In this document: positions 9,122 through 17,938 of the stretch, piece by piece | Layout: every line of letters begins with the position of its first letter | Numbering within the stretch: the first letter of the stretch is position 1 | Program-made: the position numbers and the translations under genes | The notes under the pieces: model-generated | What the model was told of the DNA's origin: nothing | The model's input: only the letters and a program-made list of their open reading frames with translations | Database searches by the model: none | Source: an uncultured Bacteroidales bacterium | Lineage (GTDB): Bacteria; Bacteroidota; Bacteroidia; Bacteroidales; UBA932 | Assembly (NCBI GenBank): GCA_946185745.1 | Contig: CAMHKQ010000009.1 | Coordinates: 1 to 64,000 of the forward strand | DNA length: 64,000 nucleotides | Reading direction: 5' to 3'

Positions 9122-10953
9122 AGGACTTGCATTTCGTAAAGTTTCTTGTATTGTCCGCCGAGGGCGAGGAGCTCTTCATGCGAGCCCCTTTCCACTATGG
9201 CGCCGTCTTCGACCACGACTATTTCGTCGGCGTCCCTGACGGTGCTGAGCCGGTGGGCGATTACTATGGTGGTGCGCTGCGACATGATCCTGTCGAGCGC
9301 GTCCTGGACCAGCCGTTCGCTGCGGGTGTCGAGGGCCGCGGTGGCTTCGTCAAGAATGAGTATGGGCGGATTGCCCAGGATGGCCCTGGCTATGCCCAGG
9401 CGCTGCCTCTGGCCGCCCGAGAGCTTGACTCCGCGGTCGCCGATGTTGGTGTCGTAGCCCTGCTCCTTCTCCATTATGAACTCATGGGCGTTGGCGGTCT
9501 TGGCAGCGGCCACTACCTCCTCCATGGTGGCGCTTTCCTTGCCGAAGGCGATGTTGCCGAAGATGGTGTCGTTGAAGAGCACCGGCTCCTGGCCCACTAT
9601 GCCCATCAGGGAGCGGAGCGACCGGACGCTGAGCTTGCGTATGTCGGTGCCGTCGATGAGGATGGAGCCCTTGCAGACGTCGTAGAAGCGGGGGAGAAGG
9701 TCCGCGATGGTGGACTTGCCGCCTCCGGAAGTACCAACTATGGCAATCTTGCGTCCCTTGCCTATGCGCAGGTTTATGTCGTGGAGAATCTCCCTGCCGT
9801 CTTCGTACGAGAAGGAGACGTTCCGGTATTCTATGGCATCGGTGAAGTCTTTGATATCCACGGCGTCGGGGGCCTCCTGAAGGGTGTTCTGCGCGTTCAG
9901 GATGCGGTCTATGCGCTCCATGCTGGCCATGCCCTTGGGGATGTTGTAGGCGGCCTTCGCGAGGTCTTTTATGGGCTGTATGACGCTGTAGAGGATGACC
10001 ATGTAGAATATGAAGGTGGGGGCGTCTATGAAGGAACGTCCCGAAATGACAAGCGCCCCGCCGAAGCAGAGGACTATGCAGATCATTATGGTGCCGAGCA
10101 GCTCGCTCACGGGATGCGCTGAAGCCTGGCGGGTGAGCACCCTGGAGGTTTTTCGGCGCATGTCGCCGGTGACGCCCGCGAAGCGTGCGCTCATCTTCTT
10201 TTCGGCCAGGAAGGCCTTGATTACGCGCAGGCCGCCGAGGGTCTCGTCCACCTGGCTCATGGTGTCGCTCCAGAGGCTCTGCGCTTCGGATGACTGCCTT
10301 TTGAGGTTGCGGCCTATCGCCCCCATGAGCCACATCATGAGGGGCGCAAAGATCAGCACGAACAGCGTGAGCTGCCAAGAAATGAAGAAGAGCGTGCCCA
10401 CATAGAAGACTATGAGCACCGGGTTTTTCACGAGCATGTCGATGCTGCCGGTGACGGAGTTCTCCACCTCCTGCACATCGCCGCTCATGCGGGCGATTAT
10501 GTCGCCTTTGCGCTCGCTGGTGAAGAAACCCAGCGGGAGGCGCAGGATTTTGTCGTAGAGGTCCCTGCGGAGGTCCCTGGCCAGCCCGGTGCGTATGGGA
10601 ACCATGACGGCCGAGGCGCCGAAATAGCAGGCTGTCTTGAGTATGGTCATGCCTATCATGAACAACGCCAGGAAGATGAGCACCGTCACCGCCCCGTGCT
10701 GCCCGATGAGGCCGCTTACGTACCAGTAGGCGTTGTTGACGGCCTTTTCGCGGAGGCTGACGGAGGCGGTATCCCAGGGGATGAAGCTGTAGACCTTGTC
10801 GCTGAGCCCGAAAAGGATGTTCAGGATGGGGATGATGAGGCTGAAGGAGAAAATGTTGAAGATGGCCGAGAGGATGTTCAGGGCCAGTGAACCCGCGATG
10901 TATCCGTTGTATGGGCGCACGTAGCGCCTGAGCAGGTTCATAAACTCCTTCAT
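9118..10953 (-). CDS. ABC exporter, fused membrane and ATPase domains (MsbA-like)
   Basis: Half-transporter of 611 residues that would work as a homodimer in the inner membrane. The six-helix exporter domain covers about residues 15-330. The ATPase domain has Walker A GTSGGGKST, signature LSGGQRQR and Walker B ILILDEATAALD followed by the H-loop IVIAHRLSTV. The sequence resembles lipid/peptide exporters of the MsbA type, but the substrate cannot be assigned. It is the first gene of the five-gene minus-strand operon, with its own -7 box six bases before the ATG. Confidence 0.88.
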   Translation of the reverse strand: MKEFMNLLRRYVRPYNGYIAGSLALNILSAIFNIFSFSLIIPILNILFGLSDKVYSFIPWDTASVSLREKAVNNAYWYVSGLIGQHGAVTVLIFLALFMIGMTILKTACYFGASAVMVPIRTGLARDLRRDLYDKILRLPLGFFTSERKGDIIARMSGDVQEVENSVTGSIDMLVKNPVLIVFYVGTLFFISWQLTLFVLIFAPLMMWLMGAIGRNLKRQSSEAQSLWSDTMSQVDETLGGLRVIKAFLAEKKMSARFAGVTGDMRRKTSRVLTRQASAHPVSELLGTIMICIVLCFGGALVISGRSFIDAPTFIFYMVILYSVIQPIKDLAKAAYNIPKGMASMERIDRILNAQNTLQEAPDAVDIKDFTDAIEYRNVSFSYEDGREILHDINLRIGKGRKIAIVGTSGGGKSTIADLLPRFYDVCKGSILIDGTDIRKLSVRSLRSLMGIVGQEPVLFNDTIFGNIAFGKESATMEEVVAAAKTANAHEFIMEKEQGYDTNIGDRGVKLSGGQRQRLGIARAILGNPPILILDEATAALDTRSERLVQDALDRIMSQRTTIVIAHRLSTVRDADEIVVVEDGAIVERGSHEELLALGGQYKKLYEMQVL

Positions 10954-10959
10954 AATTTA

Positions 10960-10967
10960 CAAATATA
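10960..10967 (-). promoter_or_regulatory. -7 box TATATTTG of the ABC/VanZ/amidase/GH95/ADH operon
   Basis: Minus-strand TATATTTG, perfect to TAnnTTTG, six bases from the ABC exporter start codon. No other promoter is apparent in the tightly spaced genes downstream. Confidence 0.7.
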
Positions 10968-11002
10968 GTAAAATTCGCTCAAATGAAGAAGCGCTGAAGC
11001 GT

Positions 11003-11803
11003 CTAAAGCTCATAGAAAACGCTCGTCGTGGTGCGGGGGAGGGCCGCCAGGCGGACGCCGGTGCCTGCAAGCACCGCGCCCACCGCCTCAAGGGCGGCTT
11101 CGGGTGTGTTGTTCTGGGCTGAAAGGTGGCAGAGGAACACGTTCCGGAGGCCTTCGTGCATGAAGGCCTTCACGGCGGCGGCGCACTCGTCGTTGGACAG
11201 GTGCCCATGGCCTCCGCAGATGCGGTCCTGGAGGTCTTTCGGATAGGGGCCGTGGCGCAGCATGTAGAGGTCGTAATTGGCCTCTATTACCACTGTGTCG
11301 GCTTGGCGGGCATAGGCCATGGCCTCTTCGGTGACGGCGCCGGTGTCGGTCATTATTACGAAACGGTGGCCTTTGATTTCGATGTTGAAGCCCACTGTCT
11401 GGGTGGCGTCGTGGGGCACGACAAAGGGTGTGGCGGAAAGCAGGCCGGGAATGATTTCGGCCGGGCCTTCGTCGGGAAAGAGCCTCACCACCGGGGGCAG
11501 GTGTTCGCCGGTCATCCAGCCTACTGCCGGGGCTTTGCGGAGCTCCTGCGTCATCCAGACCGGTTTGCCCAGCTTCTTGCAGTAGGAGCCGAGGGAGCGG
11601 ATATGGTCGAAATGGTCGTGGGTCACGAGCACGGCGGCGATGTCGTCGAAAGAGAGGCCCAGCCTCACCAGATTGGCCTTGAGTGTCCTGATTCCCACTC
11701 CGGCGTCTATGAGTATGCCGCCGCGGGGGGTGCCGAGGTAGTAGCAGTTGCCCGAACTGCCGCTACAGAACGACTGGAACCAAACTCCGCTATTGCTGGA
11801 CAT
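11003..11803 (-). CDS. MBL-fold metallo-hydrolase, YycJ/WalJ type
   Basis: Cytosolic metallo-beta-lactamase-fold protein (266 aa), probably a nuclease or phosphodiesterase; the WalJ relatives are linked to cell-wall and replication control in Firmicutes. The family start FCSGSSGNCYYL is at residue 12, and the zinc motif THDHFDH is at about 61. Later metal ligands lie in TDTGAVTEEA, GHGHLSND and LCHLSAQN. Its start lies inside the end of the TPR gene with a 14-base overlap in another frame, so the two are cotranscribed. It is full length. Confidence 0.85.
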   Translation of the reverse strand: MSSNSGVWFQSFCSGSSGNCYYLGTPRGGILIDAGVGIRTLKANLVRLGLSFDDIAAVLVTHDHFDHIRSLGSYCKKLGKPVWMTQELRKAPAVGWMTGEHLPPVVRLFPDEGPAEIIPGLLSATPFVVPHDATQTVGFNIEIKGHRFVIMTDTGAVTEEAMAYARQADTVVIEANYDLYMLRHGPYPKDLQDRICGGHGHLSNDECAAAVKAFMHEGLRNVFLCHLSAQNNTPEAALEAVGAVLAGTGVRLAALPRTTTSVFYEL

Positions 11804-13835
11804 CTTCTTCGCAGTATTTGGAGATTACACTGTAGGCGTCGGCCACGCCCAGCTCGCCGGCACGGGAGAGGTCAATGCAGCCTTTCTCCTTGTCTTTCAG
11901 GTAGATGAGCACCAGGCCGCGGTTGTAGTAGGCGTCTCCCATATGCGGGTAGATGCGGATGGCGCTGTCGTAATTGTCGATGGCCTCGACCATCTGGCCG
12001 GACAGGCAGTTGAGGTTGCCGAGATTGAAGTACAGGTAGGGGATGTCCGGAAGGATGGCGATTGCGTCCTGCATGTCGGCGATGGCCTCGGAGTAGTCGT
12101 AACTGCGGTCCACGCGGTCGCTCACCCTTGCCCTGGTGGCGCCCTGGTCGTCCATGGTGAGCGTCTGGACGTTGCTCTCGATGCTGGCTATGAAGTCTAT
12201 CATCTCGGCCCTGAGCACACCCCTGTTCATGAGGTAGAAGGCCTTGTAGAAGCGCTCGTAGCCGGCCCTGGAGGCCTCGTCGGACGCCTGGTTCACGGCG
12301 TCGTCGAACTTCTGCAGGGCGCTGCTGTACTGCTTGTTCTGCACGTCGTACACGCCCTTGAGGAAGGAGATTTCGGACGGGCTGAGGCCTGTCTTGCCCG
12401 CTCCGGAGGCGGTGTCGCCGGCCAGGATGCTGCCGAGGCTCCTGGTGGTGAGCATGAGGTTGCGGAGGGTGTCGGAATTGGAGATTACGACGGGCACCGG
12501 AACGGCCCTGCCGAAGCGGTCTATGAGCGGATTGTCGAACCTGCGGCTGAGGGCGGTACTGGCGTTCTCCTGCTCCTGGGCCAGGCGGAACTTGTAGAGG
12601 GGCTTCAGGCGGATGTCGACGTCGCGGTGCTGGAGGAGTTCGTTGTCGAAGTCTTTGCGGGCGAAATCGGCGTCGAGGGCCAGCAGGGCGGAGTATTTGC
12701 GGGTGGTGTCGGCGAAGGAGGCCTCGCCGCTGGCGTTCTTGATGCGGTATTCGGCCACCTTCTTGCGGGCGGTCTCGTAGTCGGCCTTGGAGGCGCGGGT
12801 GAGCCCCAGCATGTTCTCGACATAGGCCCTGTTCATGTAGGCCTTTGCGAAGTCGGGATAGAGCTCGATGGCCTTGTTGTAGTCGGCCAGGGCGTCCTGC
12901 CAGCGGTTCATCTCTATGAAATAGGAGGCGCGGTTGAAATAGGCCAGGACGTTGCCGGGGTTGATGTTGATGACTCGGTCCATGTCGTACAGCGCCGATT
13001 CGTAGTCCCCGACCTGGGCGCTGATAAGGCTCCTGTTGTAGAGGGTGAGGGCGTTGCCGGGCTCGTCCTTGAGAACCCGGTTGAGGTCGGCCATGGCGGC
13101 GTTGTAGTCTTTGGTGTCGTAGTAGAGGAGGGCGCGGTTGAAGAAGGCCAGGGTGTTGGTGCTGTCCAGCCCTATGGAGCGGTTCATGTCGGCGAGGGCG
13201 TCTTCGTATTTGCCCTGGGCGGCGTAGAGCCGGCTGCGGCGCATGTAGCCCTCGGGCTCGAAACGGTCGAGGGAAATGGCCTTGTTGTAGTCTTCCAGGG
13301 CCTTGGTGGTGTCGCCCAGGAACAGTTGAGAGGCGCCGCGGTTGAGGTAGGCGCCCGGGTCTTTCGGCTCCTTGCGTATGTAGTAGTCGAAGTCTTTCAC
13401 CGCGCCGTCGAAGCGCCTGGCGAGGAAATAGGTGACTCCGCGGCTGTAGTACAGGCCGCTGAAGCCGGGACGGAGCTTTATTGCAGTCTCGAGGTCTTCC
13501 AGAGCCTCGTCGTACTGGCCCTGGCGGCTTTTTGTGATGGCCCTGTAGTGGTAGCCGTTGGTGAAGACGGGATTGATGCGCACCGACCTGTCGAAGTCCT
13601 GCTGGGAGCCGCGGATGTCGCCGAGGTTGTATTTGGCAATTCCGCGGAAGAAATAGTTCCAGTAGTCGGTGGTGTCGAGGCTGGCAAGGATGTTGAAATT
13701 CTCGATTGCGAGGGCGTACTTGCCGTCCTGCAGGGCGGTGCGTCCCCTGATGAAGAAGACGTCGCGGTCGTACTGGGCCCGTGCGGCGATGCACAGGCTC
13801 AGGAAAAATAGTATTGCCGCAAGTGTTTTTTTCAC
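11790..13835 (-). CDS. Exported tetratricopeptide-repeat protein
   Basis: A 681-residue TPR solenoid behind a signal peptide (MKKTLAAILFFLSLCIAARAQ). Repeats of about 34 residues run from residue 25 to about 330 and again near 460-660, recognised by recurring units such as YFFRGIAKYNLGD, YLNRGASQLFLGD, AYFNRASYFIEMN and YYNRGLVLIYLKD. The middle (about 330-450) lacks clear repeats. It probably acts as a periplasmic protein-protein scaffold; no partner can be named. It is followed by the overlapping yycJ-like gene. A perfect -7 box lies 21 bases upstream of the start. Confidence 0.82.
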   Translation of the reverse strand: MKKTLAAILFFLSLCIAARAQYDRDVFFIRGRTALQDGKYALAIENFNILASLDTTDYWNYFFRGIAKYNLGDIRGSQQDFDRSVRINPVFTNGYHYRAITKSRQGQYDEALEDLETAIKLRPGFSGLYYSRGVTYFLARRFDGAVKDFDYYIRKEPKDPGAYLNRGASQLFLGDTTKALEDYNKAISLDRFEPEGYMRRSRLYAAQGKYEDALADMNRSIGLDSTNTLAFFNRALLYYDTKDYNAAMADLNRVLKDEPGNALTLYNRSLISAQVGDYESALYDMDRVININPGNVLAYFNRASYFIEMNRWQDALADYNKAIELYPDFAKAYMNRAYVENMLGLTRASKADYETARKKVAEYRIKNASGEASFADTTRKYSALLALDADFARKDFDNELLQHRDVDIRLKPLYKFRLAQEQENASTALSRRFDNPLIDRFGRAVPVPVVISNSDTLRNLMLTTRSLGSILAGDTASGAGKTGLSPSEISFLKGVYDVQNKQYSSALQKFDDAVNQASDEASRAGYERFYKAFYLMNRGVLRAEMIDFIASIESNVQTLTMDDQGATRARVSDRVDRSYDYSEAIADMQDAIAILPDIPYLYFNLGNLNCLSGQMVEAIDNYDSAIRIYPHMGDAYYNRGLVLIYLKDKEKGCIDLSRAGELGVADAYSVISKYCEEDVQQ

Positions 13836-13856
13836 TAAATTTGCCTTCTGGACTTA

Positions 13857-13864
13857 CAAAGATA
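13857..13864 (-). promoter_or_regulatory. -7 box TATCTTTG of the TPR-yycJ operon
   Basis: Perfect minus-strand match to TAnnTTTG, 21 bases before the TPR gene start. Confidence 0.7.
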
Positions 13865-13882
13865 GCATTAATTGTGCCCAAA

Positions 13883-14830
13883 ATGACGGCGCGCTTCAAA
13901 ATAATCTGCCTTTTTTTGTTTCTTGCCTGGCCCGCCGCGATGCATGCGTACATCCCGGTGATTGCCGAGGGGCAGGTGAAGGTGGACAAGGCCCTGCTCC
14001 GCAAGGACGTGGAGTTCCTTTCCGACAGCCTTTGCGGCGGGCGCGCTGCGGGTTCGCCGGCGGCGTTCGATGCGGCTTCATATATCTGCCGGAGGCTGCG
14101 TGACATGGGTTATGTATTTGATATCCAGTCGTTCAGCGCCGGTTCCGACAAGGTGGGGCACAACATAGTGGCAGTGACGGCCGAAGGGTTCCCGGCCGGG
14201 CCGCTTGGGATTTTGGGAGATGCGGCCCTTACCGGGAACCCTTCGGCCCGGAAACCGCTGATTCTGGTGATGGCGTACTACGACGGGCTTGGGGTGCTCG
14301 ACGGCACTCTCTATCCGGGGGCGGACAGCAACGCTTCCGGGGTGGCGGCTCTGCTGGCTCTGGCGGAACGGCTGAAGGGCCGCAGCGACGTGGTGCTGGC
14401 ATTCGTGGACGGGCATAATTCGGGCTTGTCCGGCTCCGCGGCGCTTCAGGAGTCCCTGCGCGGGCGCAAGCTCTCGCTGGTGGTGAATCTGGATATCCTC
14501 GGCGGTACCCTTGCTCCGGTAGACAAATACTGGCCGGATTACCTCATTGCGCTGGGGGCAGAGAGGTATTCGAAGGCTTTTGAAAAGTGCAACGAGGGCC
14601 TCATGCTGCACCTTTATTACGACTACTACCGCAGCCGTTCTTTCACCGACCTGTTTTACCGCAGGATAGGGGACCACAAGGGCTTCCTTTCCGGAGGTGT
14701 GCCGGTCATCCTCTTCACTTCCGGCATAACACTTAATACCAACCGGCCGGACGACACGGCTTCAACCCTCGACTACGAGGTGTTCTCGCGCCGGGTCGAG
14801 TTCATCGCCAGGTTCCTGGAGAGGCGTTAA
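13883..14830 (+). CDS. M28-like peptidase fold, probably inactive
   Basis: Exported protein (315 aa from the preferred start MTARFKIICLFLFL, which opens a signal peptide; the longer ORF start at 13781 lies over the neighbour's promoter and is rejected). The M28 scaffold is clear: GADSNASGVAAL, a strand-turn LAFVDG, SGLSGSAALQE, and DHKGFLSGGVPVILF. The catalytic residues are not kept. The first metal His region (usually AHYD) reads AYYD, the usual EE pair after FVDG reads HN, and the C-terminal His-containing stretch reads LNTNRPDDT. I infer a binding protein rather than a protease. It converges on the GDPD gene, sharing the stop palindrome TTAA. Confidence 0.7.
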   Translation: MTARFKIICLFLFLAWPAAMHAYIPVIAEGQVKVDKALLRKDVEFLSDSLCGGRAAGSPAAFDAASYICRRLRDMGYVFDIQSFSAGSDKVGHNIVAVTAEGFPAGPLGILGDAALTGNPSARKPLILVMAYYDGLGVLDGTLYPGADSNASGVAALLALAERLKGRSDVVLAFVDGHNSGLSGSAALQESLRGRKLSLVVNLDILGGTLAPVDKYWPDYLIALGAERYSKAFEKCNEGLMLHLYYDYYRSRSFTDLFYRRIGDHKGFLSGGVPVILFTSGITLNTNRPDDTASTLDYEVFSRRVEFIARFLERR

Positions 14831-15690
14831 TTCCTGAATTCCCTGTTGTCGAGGAGCTCGCGCAGAAGCATGGGCTCGTTGGTGGTGATTGCGTCCACCC
14901 CGAGCCCGATGAAGAAGCGGAGGTCCTTGGCTCCGTTCACTGTCCAAACGTTGACGCTCATTCCGAGAGTGTGGGCGCGGGCCACGATGGTGGGATCCCT
15001 GTAGAAGACCGACTGCTCGTAATCGAGGCCGTTGATGCCGTCGGCGGCGAGCTGCTCGGGGCTAAGGTCGCCGTTCAGGTACTGGTTGGTGAAGCCGGGG
15101 CATTCCCTGGCTATCAGGTCGCAGATGTGCTTGCTGAACGAGATGAAGGCTATCCTTTCGGGCAGATAGAGGCCCTGTTTGCGCAGTTCACTAAGGGTGA
15201 TCTCAACCAGCTTGTCTTCGCGGGCGGCGTTGTCCTGCGGCTTGAGTTCGATAACGAGGACGGTCTGTGCGCTTTCCTTCGTCTGGATGAGGTATTCTTC
15301 GAGCGTGGGCAGCGGTTCGCCGTTCTTGAGGCGGTACGGAGCGAAATCGTCAAGGGTGTTCTTGTGGATGCTGCGGCCGCGGATGGTGGCATCGTGGTGC
15401 ACTACGACTATGTCGTCTGACGTGAGATGGACGTCGCATTCGCTGCCCCAGAATTTCTCTGCCTGGGCTTCGCGCAGGGATCCCAGGCTGTTCTGGGCGA
15501 ATCCGGCGGCGGCGCAGTTCCAGTAGCCGCGGTGGGCCACTATGGCCGTCCTGCCTTCTTGTTTCAGTTCGGGGAAATCATGGGTGGGGGTGGCAGCAAC
15601 CGGTGACTGTGCGGTTTTGGCGGTGCCGCAGGCGGCAAGCAGCAGGGAAGCGGCCAGAATGGAGAAAAGATGTCCGGGTCTCATTGTCAA
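14827..15690 (-). CDS. Glycerophosphodiester phosphodiesterase-family lipoprotein
   Basis: Hydrolyses glycerophosphodiesters, releasing glycerol-3-phosphate and an alcohol; expected on the periplasmic or outer-membrane face. The first 20 residues form a lipoprotein signal with lipobox LLAAC. The catalytic pattern follows: VAHRGYW at about 52, ECDVHLTSDD, and VVHHDATIRGRS with the second His. VIELKP and VNVWTVN are later family strands. The 287-residue length is normal for short bacterial GDPDs. It has its own promoter. Confidence 0.87.
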   Translation of the reverse strand: MTMRPGHLFSILAASLLLAACGTAKTAQSPVAATPTHDFPELKQEGRTAIVAHRGYWNCAAAGFAQNSLGSLREAQAEKFWGSECDVHLTSDDIVVVHHDATIRGRSIHKNTLDDFAPYRLKNGEPLPTLEEYLIQTKESAQTVLVIELKPQDNAAREDKLVEITLSELRKQGLYLPERIAFISFSKHICDLIARECPGFTNQYLNGDLSPEQLAADGINGLDYEQSVFYRDPTIVARAHTLGMSVNVWTVNGAKDLRFFIGLGVDAITTNEPMLLRELLDNREFRN

Positions 15691-15707
15691 AAGGCTTTAT
15701 CTCTTTG

Positions 15708-15715
15708 CAAATATA
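15708..15715 (-). promoter_or_regulatory. -7 box TATATTTG of the GDPD gene
   Basis: Perfect minus-strand TAnnTTTG, 17 bases before the GDPD start, back to back with the pgi promoter. Confidence 0.65.
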
Positions 15716-15736
15716 GCCAATTGAGCAAAAATTGTG

Positions 15737-15744
15737 TACATTTG
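15737..15744 (+). promoter_or_regulatory. -7 box TACATTTG of pgi
   Basis: Perfect TAnnTTTG, 22 bases before the preferred pgi ATG. It lies inside the longer ORF start given in the track, which supports the later start. Confidence 0.65.
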
Positions 15745-15766
15745 TGACTGCAAAGTAATAATCGCT

Positions 15767-17089
15767 ATGGTAAAGATCAATCTGGGTGGCTGCAACCCCT
15801 TCGTGAAAGACGCAGACTACAAGGAATATTTGAAGAAAGCATTCGACGCTTTCGACACCCTTCAGGCCGAAAACGGCGCCGGAAATGATTTCCTCGGCTG
15901 GAAAGACCTCCCGACAACTACGCCTGAAAGCATGATAAAGGCCTGTGAGGACATCCGCGACGACTGGAAAGCCCGCGGGGTGAACCTCGTGGTGGTCCTT
16001 GGCATAGGCGGTTCCTATCTGGGCGCCCGCTGCGCCCTGGAGGCCCTTTCGCACCAGTTCCTTCCCAAGAAGGACGCTCCCAGGGTAGTCTTTGCCGGCA
16101 ACAACATGAGCGAGGATTATCTCGCCGAGCTGATGGACCTCATGGCTCTGTGCAACACCGCCTGCATCGTCATAAGCAAGAGCGGCACCACTACCGAGAC
16201 TGCCGTCGCCTTCCGCATCGTGAAGGAATACCTCGACAAGACATACACCGACTCGGCAAGCCGCATCGTGGCCGTAACCGACGCCAAGAGGGGTGCTCTC
16301 AAGACCCTCTCCGACCAGGAGGGTTACCGCACCTTCGTTATTCCCGACAACGTCGGGGGCCGTTTCAGCGTGCTCACTCCCGTCGGTCTCCTTCCCATCC
16401 TGGTGGCCGGCTACGACGTCCGCGCAATGCTTCGCGGCGCCGCTGACACCCGTGAACAGATGTTCGTAAAATCTGAGGATAATGCGGCTATACAGTATGC
16501 GGCAATGCGCAATCTGCTCTACTCCAAGCTCGGCAAGAAGGTCGAGGTGCTGGTGAGCTTCGACCCGCGCCTGCAGTACCTCGGCGAATGGTGGAAACAG
16601 CTTTACGGCGAGTCCGAGGGCAAGGAAGGGAAGGGTATCTTCCCTGCAAGCGTGGTGTTCACCACCGACCTCCATTCCATGGGGCAGTTCATCCAGGAGG
16701 GCGACCGCGTGATGTTCGAGACCACCGTGACGGTGGAGAATGCGAAGCGGAGCCTCACTATCGGCAGCGACGAGCAGAATCTGGACCAGCTCAACTTCCT
16801 GGCCGGCAAGCACGTGGAGTACTGCAACCGGATGGCCCAGCTCGGCACCAAGCTCGCCCATATCGACGGCGGCGTGCCCCAGCTGGAGCTCTGCATCGAA
16901 AAGGTGGACGAGTATAACCTCGGAGCCATCTTCTACTTCTTCGAGTTCGCCTGCGGCGTTTCGGCTTACCTGCTCGGCATCAATCCTTTCAACCAGCCCG
17001 GAGTGGAGGCGTACAAGAAGAACATGTTCGCCCTCCTCGACAAGCCCGGCTACGAGAAGCAGTCGGAAGAAATCCGCAAGAGGCTTTAG
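15767..17089 (+). CDS. pgi: Glucose-6-phosphate isomerase
   Basis: Interconverts glucose-6-phosphate and fructose-6-phosphate in glycolysis. The start MVKINLGGCN is chosen over 15734 because a -7 box overlaps the longer version. Sugar-phosphate binding motifs are GIGGSYLGAR (about 80) and SKSGTTTETA (about 142). DNVGGRFSVLT and SLTIGSDEQNLDQLNFL are further conserved blocks. The 440 residues match the short Bacteroidetes/Firmicutes type. It is a single-gene unit followed by a hairpin-containing spacer. Confidence 0.93.
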   Translation: MVKINLGGCNPFVKDADYKEYLKKAFDAFDTLQAENGAGNDFLGWKDLPTTTPESMIKACEDIRDDWKARGVNLVVVLGIGGSYLGARCALEALSHQFLPKKDAPRVVFAGNNMSEDYLAELMDLMALCNTACIVISKSGTTTETAVAFRIVKEYLDKTYTDSASRIVAVTDAKRGALKTLSDQEGYRTFVIPDNVGGRFSVLTPVGLLPILVAGYDVRAMLRGAADTREQMFVKSEDNAAIQYAAMRNLLYSKLGKKVEVLVSFDPRLQYLGEWWKQLYGESEGKEGKGIFPASVVFTTDLHSMGQFIQEGDRVMFETTVTVENAKRSLTIGSDEQNLDQLNFLAGKHVEYCNRMAQLGTKLAHIDGGVPQLELCIEKVDEYNLGAIFYFFEFACGVSAYLLGINPFNQPGVEAYKKNMFALLDKPGYEKQSEEIRKRL

Positions 17090-17118
17090 TTCAGCCGGAG
17101 CCTTGCATACCCGTTTCC

Positions 17119-17168
17119 TGTCATGCCCGGCTCCTCCAACTGCGTCATGCCCGGCTTTGACCGGGCAT
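17119..17168. repeat. Short direct repeat with hairpin downstream of pgi
   Basis: Two copies of GTCATGCCCGGCT lie about 25 bases apart. The second continues into a perfect hairpin, ATGCCCGG / CCGGGCAT with a six-base loop (17147-17168). It may act as a terminator without a T-run or be a REP-like dispersed repeat. The rest of the 178-base pgi-to-porin gap shows nothing else recognisable. Confidence 0.5.
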
Positions 17169-17267
17169 CTACGGCCACGGTGTGGGCCTCCAGCGTATCC
17201 GGCGGGCATTTCATAATGGCATACGTGTTGCTTATGATCAAGGTCATTAACAGTAATCTATAAGTTT

Positions 17268-17801
17268 ATGATGAAAAAATTCTTTGCCGTTGTTACGCTA
17301 GCGTTAAGTCTTGCCACTGTCTCCTTTGCCCAGAACAGACCGTTTGATCATCTCTACATGTCTATGGGCTATAGTTTCGGAGGAGCCCCCCATGCCAATT
17401 TTACTACAAAGGATTTCGCGTACAGGTCTTTTGATTATTCCCTTGGATACCGGTTCAATGAGCATGTAGCTGTTTTCGTTCCCATTACAATGGATGTCAA
17501 CATGATGAATATGACGACAACCAAGAATTTCAATGAGACTGGAACGCTGGGACTGGGTGCCAGTTATACCTTCAATCTTGGCAGGAAGTCATTTTTGGAA
17601 CCGGTTTTATCGTGCAGCAGCACTATCTACAAGTCAGATTTGAGCTACCTGATTCCTAAGTTTGAAGTACGCTGGGGAGTAAAAATGAACAGGTTCGGGC
17701 CCTTTGTGGGCCTTGGCGTCCAGTATCTGCATCCATACGGCAACAGTACGGTTCCAAACATGACAATGATGTACGCCAAATTGGGTATAAGATTGTTCTG
17801 A
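17268..17801 (+). CDS. Small outer-membrane beta-barrel protein
   Basis: A 177-residue exported protein with signal peptide MMKKFFAVVTLALSLATVSFAQ. Alternating aromatic strands follow (HLYMSMGYSFGG, SFDYSLGYRF, LGLGASYTFNLG, FGPFVGLGVQYL, MMYAKLGIRLF). The C-terminal Phe fits an eight-strand OmpX/PorT-like barrel. Function is unknown. Its base composition is visibly more AT-rich than its neighbours. A repeat/hairpin lies upstream and two terminators lie downstream, so it is an isolated unit that may have been acquired. Confidence 0.75.
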   Translation: MMKKFFAVVTLALSLATVSFAQNRPFDHLYMSMGYSFGGAPHANFTTKDFAYRSFDYSLGYRFNEHVAVFVPITMDVNMMNMTTTKNFNETGTLGLGASYTFNLGRKSFLEPVLSCSSTIYKSDLSYLIPKFEVRWGVKMNRFGPFVGLGVQYLHPYGNSTVPNMTMMYAKLGIRLF

Positions 17802-17810
17802 TGCAAGCGA

Positions 17811-17836
17811 AGCCATCCGGGAGGGTGGCTTTTTTT
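17811..17836 (+). terminator. Rho-independent terminator of the small barrel gene
   Basis: Stem AGCCATCC / GGGTGGCT (one G-T pair) with loop GGGA, followed by a T-run. Confidence 0.85.
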
Positions 17837-17938
17837 ATGAGAGCAGTGCAAAAATGCACATAAATGTAATTGCCTGGCCGGAACCGGTGGACGAGTTCGT
17901 CCCGTGAGTATAAGTAATTGACTTGCTGTACTTTAACG

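Noticed and set aside
11748-13811. 687-aa plus-strand ORF and the 744-aa ORF at 11872-14106
   Set aside because: Shadows of the TPR gene, whose repeats and signal peptide are convincing.
13781-13882. Upstream start for the M28-like protein
   Set aside because: It overlaps the TPR gene's 5' end and promoter, and the signal peptide begins only at 13883.
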